Shown here piece after piece: positions 8,945 to 15,688 of a stretch of 64,000 bases of DNA. The stretch covers positions 111,589 to 175,588 of the forward strand of contig JAPDDQ010000009.1 in the NCBI GenBank assembly GCA_027587225.1. Reading direction: 5' to 3'. How positions within the stretch are numbered: position 1 is the first letter of the stretch; each line of letters opens with the position of its first letter. The position numbers were made by a program, and so were the translations under genes. A model generated the notes under the pieces. It was not told the origin of the DNA. It did no database searches and saw only the letters and a list, made by a program, of their open reading frames with translations. This stretch comes from Solirubrobacter taibaiensis. Lineage in GTDB: Bacteria > Actinomycetota > Thermoleophilia > Solirubrobacterales > Solirubrobacteraceae.

Positions 8945-8973
8945 AGCCTAAGTGACACGTGTCACAAAATCAA
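8945..8973 (-). promoter_or_regulatory. Sigma70-like promoter of the deacetylase gene
   Basis: Read on the minus strand: TTGATT (8973-8968), a 17-nt spacer, then TAGGCT (8950-8945). The coding start is at 8911, leaving a leader of about 27 nt with a purine-rich ribosome site. The spacer is almost fully occupied by a 14-bp palindrome, so a bound protein would block polymerase. Its position over the stop codon of the upstream minus-strand gene supports a separate transcription unit. Confidence 0.6.
8952..8965. promoter_or_regulatory. Operator-like 14-bp perfect palindrome
   Basis: GTGACACGTGTCAC is a perfect inverted repeat in the spacer of the predicted deacetylase promoter. Sites of this size and symmetry (TGACAC..GTGTCA) are typical of dimeric HTH repressors such as TetR or GntR families. 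No TetR or GntR gene is in view nearby, so the regulator is unknown. Confidence 0.6.
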
Positions 8974-9413
8974 TAGGCACCGATGGCGGCGTCGATCGCC
9001 ACCGCGCCGCGGGCGCGGGCGACCGACACGCGGTGATGCCCGTCGCGCACGGCGTACCCGTCGCCGACGCACACCACGGAGATCGGCGGGAGCGTCACGC
9101 CCTTCTCCTCGGCGATCCACAGGCTCTCCCAGCGCCGCCGCGCGGAGGCGCGGACCGGGGCGAAGCAGCCGTCGAACTGGTTCGCGCGGCTCGGCTCGAG
9201 CGTGCCGCGGATCTCGTCCAGCGAGATCTCGCGCACGCCGGCCGCCGTGGGGACGGGGTGCACGTTCGTGTAGACGGGGAGCTGGACCCGGGCGCGGCGC
9301 AAGCGGCGCAGGCGTGCACCGCGGCGAGCTCGGATGAAGGCGGATTCCGCGTCGATGAGGGCGCCACCGGTCTTGAACATGTCCTCAGTGTCGATCTGAG
9401 GCCGCCTCCGCAC
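8970..9413 (-). CDS. ParB/sulfiredoxin-fold-like small protein
   Basis: The 147-residue protein is basic near the N-terminus. Toward the C-terminus it carries 'GDGYAVRDGHHRVSVARARG' (~118-137), which resembles the GxxR-type phosphate-binding motif of ParB-like nucleotide-binding folds ('DGxHRxxAA'). It lacks the HTH and dimerization domains of true ParB, so a chromosome-partition role is unlikely. Two starts are possible: GTG at 9413 or ATG at 9380; the latter has GAGG only 2 nt upstream. It runs toward the deacetylase gene, but the promoter at its 3' end separates them. Confidence 0.6.
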   Translation of the reverse strand: MRRRPQIDTEDMFKTGGALIDAESAFIRARRGARLRRLRRARVQLPVYTNVHPVPTAAGVREISLDEIRGTLEPSRANQFDGCFAPVRASARRRWESLWIAEEKGVTLPPISVVCVGDGYAVRDGHHRVSVARARGAVAIDAAIGAY

Positions 9414-9678
9414 ATCGGTGGAATGCCCTCTTCTTGTCAGCTAAGACCCCTTAGGGGCAAGACTGGACGTATGTACTGACGGGCCTCTCACGTTTCCGTC
9501 GATCGGCAAAGCGGTGTGCAGAAACGTCCACACAGCGCGAAAAACCGGAAAGAGGAAGTACGCGATTTGGAGCGAAAGCGAACCCCTGAGTGCGCCGGAT
9601 CGATTCGGAGGGCTTGCACAGGGTTTGTCCGTTCCGGTAGAACACCGCCCGGGTTCGGAGGTTCGGAGGGTGGAACAA
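9414..9678. other. Divergent intergenic region, 265 nt
   Basis: It separates the ParB-like gene (minus) from the second kinase (plus) and is visibly richer in A/T than its flanks. It contains a small inverted repeat CCCCTTAGGGG near 9450 and a minus-strand stretch at 9590-9558 that would encode LRGSLSLQIAY. No start codon or convincing gene was found. The 3' part carries the kinase promoter candidate. Confidence 0.5.
9614..9643 (+). promoter_or_regulatory. Candidate promoter for the second kinase/regulator operon
   Basis: TTGCAC (9614-9619), an 18-nt spacer and TAGAAC (9638-9643) fit a vegetative promoter. The -10 lies within a small GTTC-CGGTA-GAAC inverted repeat. The ribosome site GGAGGG (9665-9670) and start ATG (9679) follow at suitable distances. 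Assignment is by eye only. Confidence 0.35.
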
Positions 9679-11010
9679 ATGGAGCATGGACCGGCTCGGA
9701 GGCCGGCGCTTCCTACGGTGTCGCTTGCCGCAGCGTGTGCTGCGGCGGTGTCACTCGCGGTCGTGGCCGTCCCCTGGCTGCGAATGTCGTTCGAGGCGCC
9801 CGGGTTACGGGTGGCACTCGAGACTGGTGGAGCGTTATTGGCCGTCACGACGGTCGGACTACTGGTGCGCCAATGCGGCCTGCGGTCACGCGCTGATCAC
9901 CTGTGGCTGACGCTGGGACTCATTGTCCTGGCCGCCACCTCACTTGGTGTTGCCGGCTTGATCGTGGCCGGGACGTGGGCGCCGTCACAGGCGCGCTACA
10001 GCATGGGCGGCAACCTGGCAGGCACCGTCCTGCTGGCGATCGCGGCGTTCGCGCCGACCAAGCGGTTACGAGTACGGGCGCGAGCCATCTTCGCGCCGGG
10101 TCTGCTGATCGCCGCTCTCGTCTTCGCCGCCACGTCACTCTTTGCCGGCAGCGCCCCCGGAGCAGGCCGCGTCCCGGTCCAGGTCGCCATCGCCGGGACC
10201 CTCGTGATCGCCGCCGCCGGGCTCGCACGCCGCGCGAACCACCGCAACGAGCCGCTGCTGCGCTGGGTCGCCATCGCGGTGGTCCTCGCCGGGTTCGCCA
10301 AGCTCGACTACGCGCTCTTCCCGCCGATCGGCGCCGAGAACGTGCACCTGGGCGACCTCCTGCGGATCGCCGCCTGGCTCGCGCTCTTCACGGGTGTGAT
10401 CGAGGAGCTGCGCCGCGGTGTCCGCGCGCGCTCCGAGGCCGCCGTCGCCGGTGAGCGCCGCCGCCTCGCCCGTGAGCTGCACGACGGCGTCGCGCAGGAG
10501 CTCGCCTTCATCCGCCGCCGTGCCGGCCGCCTGGGCGAGACGCCCGACGGGATCGAGATCCTGGGTGCCGCCGAGCGCGCGCTGGAAGACTCGCGGCGCG
10601 CCATCGAAGCGCTCGTCCCGCCCGCCCACGAGCGCCTGGAGGTCGCACTGGAGCGCCTCGGCGCCCGCCTGGCGACCGAGTGCGGGGTGGAGGTGCAGGT
10701 CAACGTGCGCACCGCCGCTGACGTGAGCGACGAGGTCCGCGCGGAGCTCGTCCGGATCATCTCCGAGGCCGTCCGCAACGCCACGCACCACGGCGGCGCG
10801 CGGCACGTGCGGGTGGAGCTCTCGGGTACGCCGCTGGCCGTCCGGATCATCGACGACGGCAGCGGGTTCCGCGACGGGGCCAACAGTGGCCTGGGGGTCG
10901 CGGGCTACGGTCTCATCGCCATGCGTGAGCGTGCCGAGCAGGTGGGCGGGAAGTTCAGCCTGGAATCCGTCCGCGGCGCAGGTACGCTCGTGCAGGTGGT
11001 GCTGCCATAG
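9679..11010 (+). CDS. Sensor histidine kinase, HisKA_3/NarL type
   Basis: I start the 443-residue protein at ATG 9679, which has GGAGGG 8 nt upstream. Six to eight hydrophobic segments fill about residues 12-250. A cytoplasmic linker leads to 'RRRLARELHDGVAQELAFI' with the phospho-acceptor His, then a HATPase domain with N-box 'SEAVRNATHHGGA' and G-boxes 'IIDDGSGF' and 'GYGLIAMRERA'. All catalytic boxes look intact. The stop codon TAG overlaps the putative ATA start of the downstream regulator (ATAG), so the two are translationally coupled. The membrane region has no recognised ligand-binding domain, so the signal is unknown. Confidence 0.92.
   Translation: MEHGPARRPALPTVSLAAACAAAVSLAVVAVPWLRMSFEAPGLRVALETGGALLAVTTVGLLVRQCGLRSRADHLWLTLGLIVLAATSLGVAGLIVAGTWAPSQARYSMGGNLAGTVLLAIAAFAPTKRLRVRARAIFAPGLLIAALVFAATSLFAGSAPGAGRVPVQVAIAGTLVIAAAGLARRANHRNEPLLRWVAIAVVLAGFAKLDYALFPPIGAENVHLGDLLRIAAWLALFTGVIEELRRGVRARSEAAVAGERRRLARELHDGVAQELAFIRRRAGRLGETPDGIEILGAAERALEDSRRAIEALVPPAHERLEVALERLGARLATECGVEVQVNVRTAADVSDEVRAELVRIISEAVRNATHHGGARHVRVELSGTPLAVRIIDDGSGFRDGANSGLGVAGYGLIAMRERAEQVGGKFSLESVRGAGTLVQVVLP
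10994..10999 (+). promoter_or_regulatory. Ribosome site supporting an ATA start at 11007
   Basis: AGGTGG lies inside the last codons of the kinase gene, 7 nt before ATA 11007. It is close to the consensus AGGAGG and at the normal spacing. It is the main sequence argument that the regulator begins at this non-canonical codon, not far downstream. Confidence 0.5.
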
Positions 11011-11660
11011 AGCCCATACGAGTACTGGTCGCCGATGACCACGCGCCGACGCGCGAGGACATCACGACCGCGCTCGGGCGCGACGGCGGCTTCGAGATCA
11101 TCGCGACCGCCGAGGACGCGCCCGGGGCGATCGACGCCGCTCTGCGCGAGCAGCCGGATCTGGCGCTGTTGGACGTCAACATGCCCGGTAGCGGGCTCGC
11201 CGCGGCGTGGGAGATCACCGCGCGGCTGCCCTCCACCCGGGTCGTGATGCTCACGATCTCCCGCGACGACAGCCACGTCTTCGCGGCCCTGCGCGCGGGC
11301 GCGGCGGGCTACCTGCTCAAGGACACGGAGACCGAGCGGCTGCCGCAGTCGCTCAAGGACGTGATGGCCGGCGAGGCCGCGTTGCCCGTGACGTTGGTCA
11401 CACGGCTGGTCGAGGAGTTCCGCGACCGTGCGCCGCGCCGGCGGGCTCTGATGCCGAGTCGCGAGGGCGAGCCACGGCTCACCTCCCGCGAGTGGGAGGT
11501 GCTGGAGCTGATGCGCCGCAAGATGACCACGGCGCAGATCGCCCGCACCCTGGTCGTCTCGCCGGCGACGGTCCGCTCACACGTCGCCGCGATCCTGCGC
11601 AAGCTGCGCGTGCCGGATCGTGATGCCGCCGTGCGTTTGCTTGATAATCCGGAGGCGTGA
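11007..11660 (+). CDS. Two-component response regulator, NarL type, with probable ATA start
   Basis: Translated from ATA 11007, the 217 residues give a normal receiver: 'VLVADDH' (6-12), Asp56 in 'LLDVNMP', Thr in 'MLTIS' and Lys in 'YLLKD'. A LuxR HTH follows ('LTSREWEVLELM...PATVRSHVAAILRKLRV'). The frame has a stop at 10926 and no ATG, GTG or TTG between it and ATG 11169, which is the Met of 'DVNMPG' inside the receiver. Starting there would remove the active site. ATA 11007 overlaps the kinase stop (ATAG) and has a ribosome site; ATA 11016 and CTG 11025 are alternatives. A sequencing error or mutation of ATGA is also possible. Confidence 0.85.
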   Translation: MEPIRVLVADDHAPTREDITTALGRDGGFEIIATAEDAPGAIDAALREQPDLALLDVNMPGSGLAAAWEITARLPSTRVVMLTISRDDSHVFAALRAGAAGYLLKDTETERLPQSLKDVMAGEAALPVTLVTRLVEEFRDRAPRRRALMPSREGEPRLTSREWEVLELMRRKMTTAQIARTLVVSPATVRSHVAAILRKLRVPDRDAAVRLLDNPEA

Positions 11661-12067
11661 AGCCCCACGGCGAGTTCCTCGCCGGAGCGGTAGGTGAGAT
11701 CGCCGGCGTCTCCGGCACCACGATCGGCCAGTGGGCACGCTGGGGGTACATCCGCGCGTCCCGGTCCGAGGCGGTCCCGCACGTCTACGCCTTCGAGGAC
11801 GTGCTCGAGGCGCTGATGGTCAAAGCGCTGCTGGACCGCGGCGTGTCGCGGATGATGATCCGGCGCGCGGTGGCGCAGCTGCCGGAGTACGGAGACTGGC
11901 CGCTGACCGAGGCGCAGTTGGCCACGACGGCCCCGAACGGGCGCCGGCCGCGGATCATCCTGCGCGAGGACGGCGGGGCCTACGCGCTCTCTCCGCGCGG
12001 GTGGCAGCGGATGGTCGCCCCGCCGCCGTACGAGGACGTTCGTCTCCGGCTTAAGCGCGCCCGGTAG
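11657..12067 (+). CDS. MerR-like winged-helix DNA-binding protein
   Basis: This 136-residue protein starts with GTG, which overlaps the regulator stop (GTGA). Residues ~10-60 read as a MerR-type HTH: 'AGAVGEIAGVSGTTIGQWARWGYIRAS' followed by the wing 'VPHVYAFEDVLEALMVKALLDRGV'. A second helical part ('MMIRRAVAQLPEYGDW') resembles the DUF433/MerR-like antitoxin group. No metal-binding Cys set is present. Its place at the end of a two-component operon suggests a linked regulatory task, but no partner toxin is next to it. Confidence 0.65.
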   Translation: MKPHGEFLAGAVGEIAGVSGTTIGQWARWGYIRASRSEAVPHVYAFEDVLEALMVKALLDRGVSRMMIRRAVAQLPEYGDWPLTEAQLATTAPNGRRPRIILREDGGAYALSPRGWQRMVAPPPYEDVRLRLKRAR

Positions 12068-12069
12068 CT

Positions 12070-12876
12070 TTGACCGTGGTGCGCCGCCCACTGATCTTCC
12101 TCGCCCTCGCGGCCATCGTCTATGTCGGCGCCGTCCACGTGCCCGAGTTGCGGGCCGCGGACGCCAACGCGCTGTACGGCTTCATGGGGCTCACACAGCT
12201 GCCGGGGGCCGGGCACACGATCGAGCTCATCGCGCTGTTCAACCCCGTGCCGTTTGCCGCGTTGCTGCTCGGCATCGTGGCGACGGGCGTGCTGGTCGGC
12301 CGGGTGCGCGCCGGGCTGCTGGGCGCGGGCGCGATGCTCGGCGCCGAGGTCTCGGCTCAGGTGCTCAAGCCGCTGCTGGCGATGCAGCGCGACGTCCCGT
12401 TCCTGGAGCCCGCGGCGTGGCCGAGCGGGCACACGACGGCCGTGATGGGGTTCGCGCTGGCGCTGGCCATCGTCGCCCCGCCGCGCGCGCGGCCGTACGC
12501 CGTGGCGGCCGGCGCGCTGCTGACGGTGCTCACCGTCAACGCGCTGCTGATGGTCGGCTCGCACTACCCGAGCGACGTGCTCGGCGGGTTGCTGCTGGCG
12601 TCGGCGTGGGGGTCGGCGGCGGTGCTGGCGCTCGGCGAGCACGACCGCGTCAGCGTGCGCGGGCCGTTGCTGGCCACCGGTGCGCTGTTCGCGCTGTTCG
12701 CCCTCGCCGTGCTCCCGCGGACCGGCGCGGCCGTGGACTACGCGATCGCCAACACGACGTTCGTGCTGAGCGCGCTGACGATCGCCGCCGCCGCGCTCAT
12801 GCTCAGCGGAAGCGTCCCGGCTCCCACAGGGGCTCGGCGGCGCCTGCCGCCAGGTTCACCCCGCGCGAGAGGATGA
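12070..12876 (+). CDS. PAP2-family membrane phosphatase
   Basis: The 268-residue protein has six or more membrane segments. The three PAP2 catalytic motifs are visible: 'KPLLAMQRD' (~98), 'PSGHT' (~118) and 'GSHYPSDVLGG' (~161), which supply the nucleophilic His and phosphate-binding Arg/Lys. Family members dephosphorylate phosphatidic acid, undecaprenyl pyrophosphate or similar lipids at the membrane; the substrate here is not known. The start is TTG 12070, with GTG 12076 and GTG 12079 as alternatives. Its 3' end overlaps the convergent adenosyltransferase gene by 74 nt, so its Pro/Arg-rich C-terminus is read in DNA constrained by that gene. Confidence 0.85.
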   Translation: MTVVRRPLIFLALAAIVYVGAVHVPELRAADANALYGFMGLTQLPGAGHTIELIALFNPVPFAALLLGIVATGVLVGRVRAGLLGAGAMLGAEVSAQVLKPLLAMQRDVPFLEPAAWPSGHTTAVMGFALALAIVAPPRARPYAVAAGALLTVLTVNALLMVGSHYPSDVLGGLLLASAWGSAAVLALGEHDRVSVRGPLLATGALFALFALAVLPRTGAAVDYAIANTTFVLSALTIAAAALMLSGSVPAPTGARRRLPPGSPRARG

Positions 12877-13366
12877 ACAGCAGGTCGCTGAGGCGGTTGA
12901 GGTAGCGCACCGTCTCGGCGTTGACTGCGTCCCCGCAGGCCAGCACGCGGCGCTCCGCGCGGCGGCAGACCGTTCGGCAGACGTGCAGGTTCGCCGCGGC
13001 GAGCGTCCCGCCCGGCAGCACGAAGGACTTCAGCGCCGGGAGGTCCGCGTTGGCCTCGTCACAGGCGGTCTCCAGCCACGTGGTCTGCTCGGGGAGCACG
13101 CGCAGGCGCTCGCGCGTGCCGCCCTCGGGGACGGAGATGTCGGCGCCGACGTCGAACAGGTCGTTCTGGATCCGCTTGAGCCACGCCTCGTAGGCTTCTG
13201 GCAGCCCGCCGGCGGCGAGCGCGACGCCGAGCTGGGCGTTGAGCTCGTCCACGGTGCCGTAGGCCTCGATCCGCGGATCGGTCTTCGGGACACGGCTCAT
13301 GTCGCCGAGGTGCGTCTCGCCCCCGTCACCGAGCCGGGTGTAGATGCGTGTCAAATTTACGGTCAT
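12803..13366 (-). CDS. Cob(I)alamin adenosyltransferase, PduO type
   Basis: The 187-residue protein matches the PduO/MmaB-type ATR family, which transfers the adenosyl group of ATP to cob(I)alamin to make coenzyme B12. The N-terminal ATP-binding motif 'TRLGDGGETHLGD' (10-22) is present, followed by 'YGTVDELNAQLG', the helix motif 'CRRAERRV' and 'LNRLSDLLFILSR' near the C-terminus. I start it at ATG 13366, giving the usual family length; the frame stays open upstream, but that part overlaps the divergent lipoprotein gene. The gene faces a DUF4430 lipoprotein across 30 nt. Confidence 0.93.
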   Translation of the reverse strand: MTVNLTRIYTRLGDGGETHLGDMSRVPKTDPRIEAYGTVDELNAQLGVALAAGGLPEAYEAWLKRIQNDLFDVGADISVPEGGTRERLRVLPEQTTWLETACDEANADLPALKSFVLPGGTLAAANLHVCRTVCRRAERRVLACGDAVNAETVRYLNRLSDLLFILSRGVNLAAGAAEPLWEPGRFR

Positions 13367-13396
13367 CAGGCTCGACTGTCGTATACCACTCTCCCG
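13367..13396. promoter_or_regulatory. Short divergent promoter region (adenosyltransferase/DUF4430 lipoprotein)
   Basis: Only 30 nt separate the two start codons. It contains the self-complementary GTATAC (13381-13386), which could supply a -10 element in either direction. This implies overlapping promoters and very short or absent leaders. No B12-riboswitch-sized space exists here. Confidence 0.35.
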
Positions 13397-14308
13397 ATGA
13401 AACGCGTTCTCCTCGCCGCCGTGCTCGCGGCCCTCATTGCCGGCTGCGGCTCCAAGGCCGCCGTGCCGACCGGTGGGCGAGTCTCGGTCACGGTGTCGCA
13501 GGACTACGGTGAGACACGGCTCGCGCCCACGCGCAGCCAGACCGCCGCCGACTCCGACACGGTGCTCAACGTGCTCTCCCGCTCGCAGTTCGAGGTGCGC
13601 GCGAGCGGCGCCGCCGTGGACGAGATCGACGGGCTCTCCGGCGGGCAGGAGAACGGCAAGCCGGTCGATTGGTTCTCGTACGTGAACGGCATCGCGACGC
13701 CCGACGGCGCCGCCGACCGCAAGCTCTACAAGGGCGACCGCATCTGGTACGACCACCACGGCGCGAGCTCGGACGTGAGCGCGGTCGTGGGCTCGTTCCC
13801 GCAGCCGTTCACGACGGGCATCGACGGCAAGAAGCTGCCGATCAAGGTCGTGTGCCAGACGCCCGAGGATCGTTCCTGCGACGAGGTCGAGGAGCGCATG
13901 GAAGCGGCCGGGATCGGCGGGCTGACGCGGTCGAACCTGGAGTCGTCGGTCGGTGAGCTCCTGCGCGTGATCGTCGGCCGGTGGGTGGATGTGCGCAAGG
14001 ACATCGCCGCGCGGACGCTCGAGGCGGGCCCGGGCGAGTCCGGCGTGTTCGCGCGGATGAACGAGGCCGGGAACCAGATCGAGCTGCTCGACGCCGACGG
14101 AGGCGTCGCGAAGACGCTCGGCGCGGGCTCCGGGCTCGTCGCCGCCACCTCCTACCGCGAGCAGCGCCCGACCTGGATCATCACGGGCACCGACGACGTG
14201 GGCGTGGCCGCCGCGGCTGCCGCGCTGACCGAGGAGATGCTGCGCTTCCGGTTCGCGCTGGCGATCGAGCAGGGGCAGGGCGTGCCGTTGCCGGTTGAAG
14301 GTCCGTAG
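13397..14308 (+). CDS. DUF4430-domain lipoprotein, candidate cobalamin-related
   Basis: The 303-residue protein starts at ATG 13397 with a lipoprotein signal: 'LIAGCGSK' gives a lipobox Cys at about residue 17. Residues ~28-120 look like a DUF4430 domain: 'VTVSQDYGETRL', 'TVLNVLSRS', 'NGKPVDWFSYVNGI' and 'LYKGDRIWYDHH'. That domain is related to the beta-domain of vitamin B12 carrier proteins. The C-terminal 150 residues show no known fold. The gene is divergent from the cobalamin adenosyltransferase with a 30-nt gap, so a role in B12 capture at the cell surface is an attractive inference, not shown. Confidence 0.65.
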   Translation: MKRVLLAAVLAALIAGCGSKAAVPTGGRVSVTVSQDYGETRLAPTRSQTAADSDTVLNVLSRSQFEVRASGAAVDEIDGLSGGQENGKPVDWFSYVNGIATPDGAADRKLYKGDRIWYDHHGASSDVSAVVGSFPQPFTTGIDGKKLPIKVVCQTPEDRSCDEVEERMEAAGIGGLTRSNLESSVGELLRVIVGRWVDVRKDIAARTLEAGPGESGVFARMNEAGNQIELLDADGGVAKTLGAGSGLVAATSYREQRPTWIITGTDDVGVAAAAAALTEEMLRFRFALAIEQGQGVPLPVEGP

Positions 14309-14332
14309 CGTCCTATAGGGTTCCGCCCCGAC

Positions 14333-15400
14333 TTGCTCATCGGGGTTCCCAAGGAGAGGGTGGACCGCGAACGACGAGTGGCCTTGGTGCCCGACGTCGT
14401 GCGTCGTCTGCGCGCGGCTGAGCACGAGGTGATCGTGGAGTCCGGCGCCGGCGACACCGCCGGCGCGCCGGACGCGGCGTTCGTCGACATGGGCGCCGCG
14501 ATCGGCGACCCGTGGAGCGCCGAGGTGGTCGCAAAGGTCGCGCCGCCGACGGCCGAGGAGGTGGCGAAGCTCACTTCGAGCACGATCCTCGTCGGCTTCC
14601 TCAATCCGCTCGGCAACCCCGAAGGCCTGCAGGCCATCGCCGCCACCGGCGCGACCGCGCTGGCGATGGAGAAGATCCCGCGGATCAGCCGCGCGCAGTC
14701 GATGGACGCGCTGTCCTCACAGGCGACGGTGAGCGGCTACCGCGCGGTGTTGATCGCGGCCACCGAGCTCCCGCGCTTCTACCCGATGTTCATGACCGCG
14801 GCGGGCACCGTCCCGCCCGCCCAGGTGCTCGTCCTGGGGGCCGGCGTCGCCGGGCTGCAGGCGATCGCCACGGCGCGCCGACTGGGTGCGGTGGTCACGG
14901 GCTTCGACATCCGCTCCGCGGTGAAGGAGCAGATCCAGTCCTTGGGGGCGAAGTTCTTCGAGGTCGAGGGGCTCGGCGACGCGGAGGCCGCGGGCGGCTA
15001 CGCGCGGGAGCTCACGGCGGAGGAGCAGCAGCTCCAGCGCGACGCCCTCTCGGTGCAGATGGGCAAGTCCGACGTGATCGTCACCACCGCGCTCGTGCCC
15101 GGACGGCCGGCGCCGAAGCTCATCCCGGCCGCCGCGGTGGCGCTGATGAAGCCCGGCTCGGTGATCGTGGACCTCGCCGCGGAGGCGGGTGGCAACTGCG
15201 AGCTCACGCGCCCGGGGGAGACCTACACGACCGACAACGGCGTGAAGATCCTCGGTCCGCTCAACCTGCCGTCGGAGATGGCCGAGCACGCGTCCTCTCT
15301 GTACGCGCGCAACATCCTGTCCTTGATCGAGCTCGGCTTCGACCCCTCGGACGAGGTCGTAGCCGGCGCGACCGTCGTGCGCAACGGAGCGGTGGTGTAG
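14333..15400 (+). CDS. pntAA: NAD(P) transhydrogenase alpha subunit, part 1
   Basis: The 355-residue protein is the NAD(H)-binding dI component of the proton-translocating transhydrogenase. Signature parts are 'IGVPKERVDRERRVALVP' (N-terminal), 'EKIPRISRAQSMDALSSQA' (~110-128), the Rossmann motif 'LVLGAGVAGLQAIATARRLGA' and 'FDIRSAVKEQIQSLGAKF'. The start is TTG 14333, only 24 nt after the preceding gene; a possible -10 (TATAGG) sits at 14314. It is followed directly by part 2 and then the beta subunit. The split alpha subunit is usual in Actinobacteria. Together the enzyme exchanges hydride between NADH and NADP+ coupled to proton movement. Confidence 0.95.
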   Translation: MLIGVPKERVDRERRVALVPDVVRRLRAAEHEVIVESGAGDTAGAPDAAFVDMGAAIGDPWSAEVVAKVAPPTAEEVAKLTSSTILVGFLNPLGNPEGLQAIAATGATALAMEKIPRISRAQSMDALSSQATVSGYRAVLIAATELPRFYPMFMTAAGTVPPAQVLVLGAGVAGLQAIATARRLGAVVTGFDIRSAVKEQIQSLGAKFFEVEGLGDAEAAGGYARELTAEEQQLQRDALSVQMGKSDVIVTTALVPGRPAPKLIPAAAVALMKPGSVIVDLAAEAGGNCELTRPGETYTTDNGVKILGPLNLPSEMAEHASSLYARNILSLIELGFDPSDEVVAGATVVRNGAVV

Positions 15401-15688
15401 ATGGATCTGGTGACGGAACTGGCGATCCTCGTCCTGGCCGCGTTCGTCGGCTTCGAGGTGATCTCGAAGGTGCCGAACACGTTGCACACGCCGCTGATGA
15501 GCGGCACGAACGCCATCCACGGCATCGTCGTACTCGGCGGCCTCATCCTGATCGGGCACGTCGACGGCGTGCTCAACGACATCCTGCTCGTGGTCGCGAT
15601 CGCGTTCGGCACGATCAACGTCATCGGCGGCTTCCTGGTCACCGACCGGATGCTCGGCATGTTCAAGGGCAAGAAGCCCGACTCGTGA
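15401..15688 (+). CDS. pntAB: NAD(P) transhydrogenase alpha subunit, part 2
   Basis: At 95 residues this is the small membrane part of the split alpha subunit. Three hydrophobic helices and the family motif 'SKVPNTLHTPLMSGTNAIHGIV' region (residues ~22-43) are present. It starts with ATG directly after the pntAA stop and its stop overlaps the GTG start of pntB. It contributes to the proton channel. Confidence 0.94.
   Translation: MDLVTELAILVLAAFVGFEVISKVPNTLHTPLMSGTNAIHGIVVLGGLILIGHVDGVLNDILLVVAIAFGTINVIGGFLVTDRMLGMFKGKKPDS

Noticed and set aside
5690..9337. A 1215-codon open frame on the plus strand
   Set aside because: It crosses the kinase, regulator, deacetylase and ParB-like genes on the other strand and shows only shadow composition.
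8970..9413. True chromosome-partition protein ParB
   Set aside because: Only the phosphate-binding-like motif is present; HTH and C-terminal domains are absent, and there is no parA or parS nearby.
11657..12067. Antitoxin of a toxin-antitoxin pair
   Set aside because: The MerR/DUF433-like fold fits, but the next gene is a PAP2 membrane phosphatase, not a toxin.
13367..13396. Cobalamin riboswitch controlling the B12-linked genes
   Set aside because: The gap is 30 nt, far too short for a B12 riboswitch.
13367..14425. N-terminal extension of the adenosyltransferase frame
   Set aside because: The family-length protein begins at 13366; the upstream part is antisense to the DUF4430 lipoprotein gene, which has a clear signal peptide.
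14512..15684. Extension of the pntB frame upstream
   Set aside because: This part overlaps pntAA/pntAB in another frame; pntB starts naturally at GTG 15685 by 4-nt overlap.
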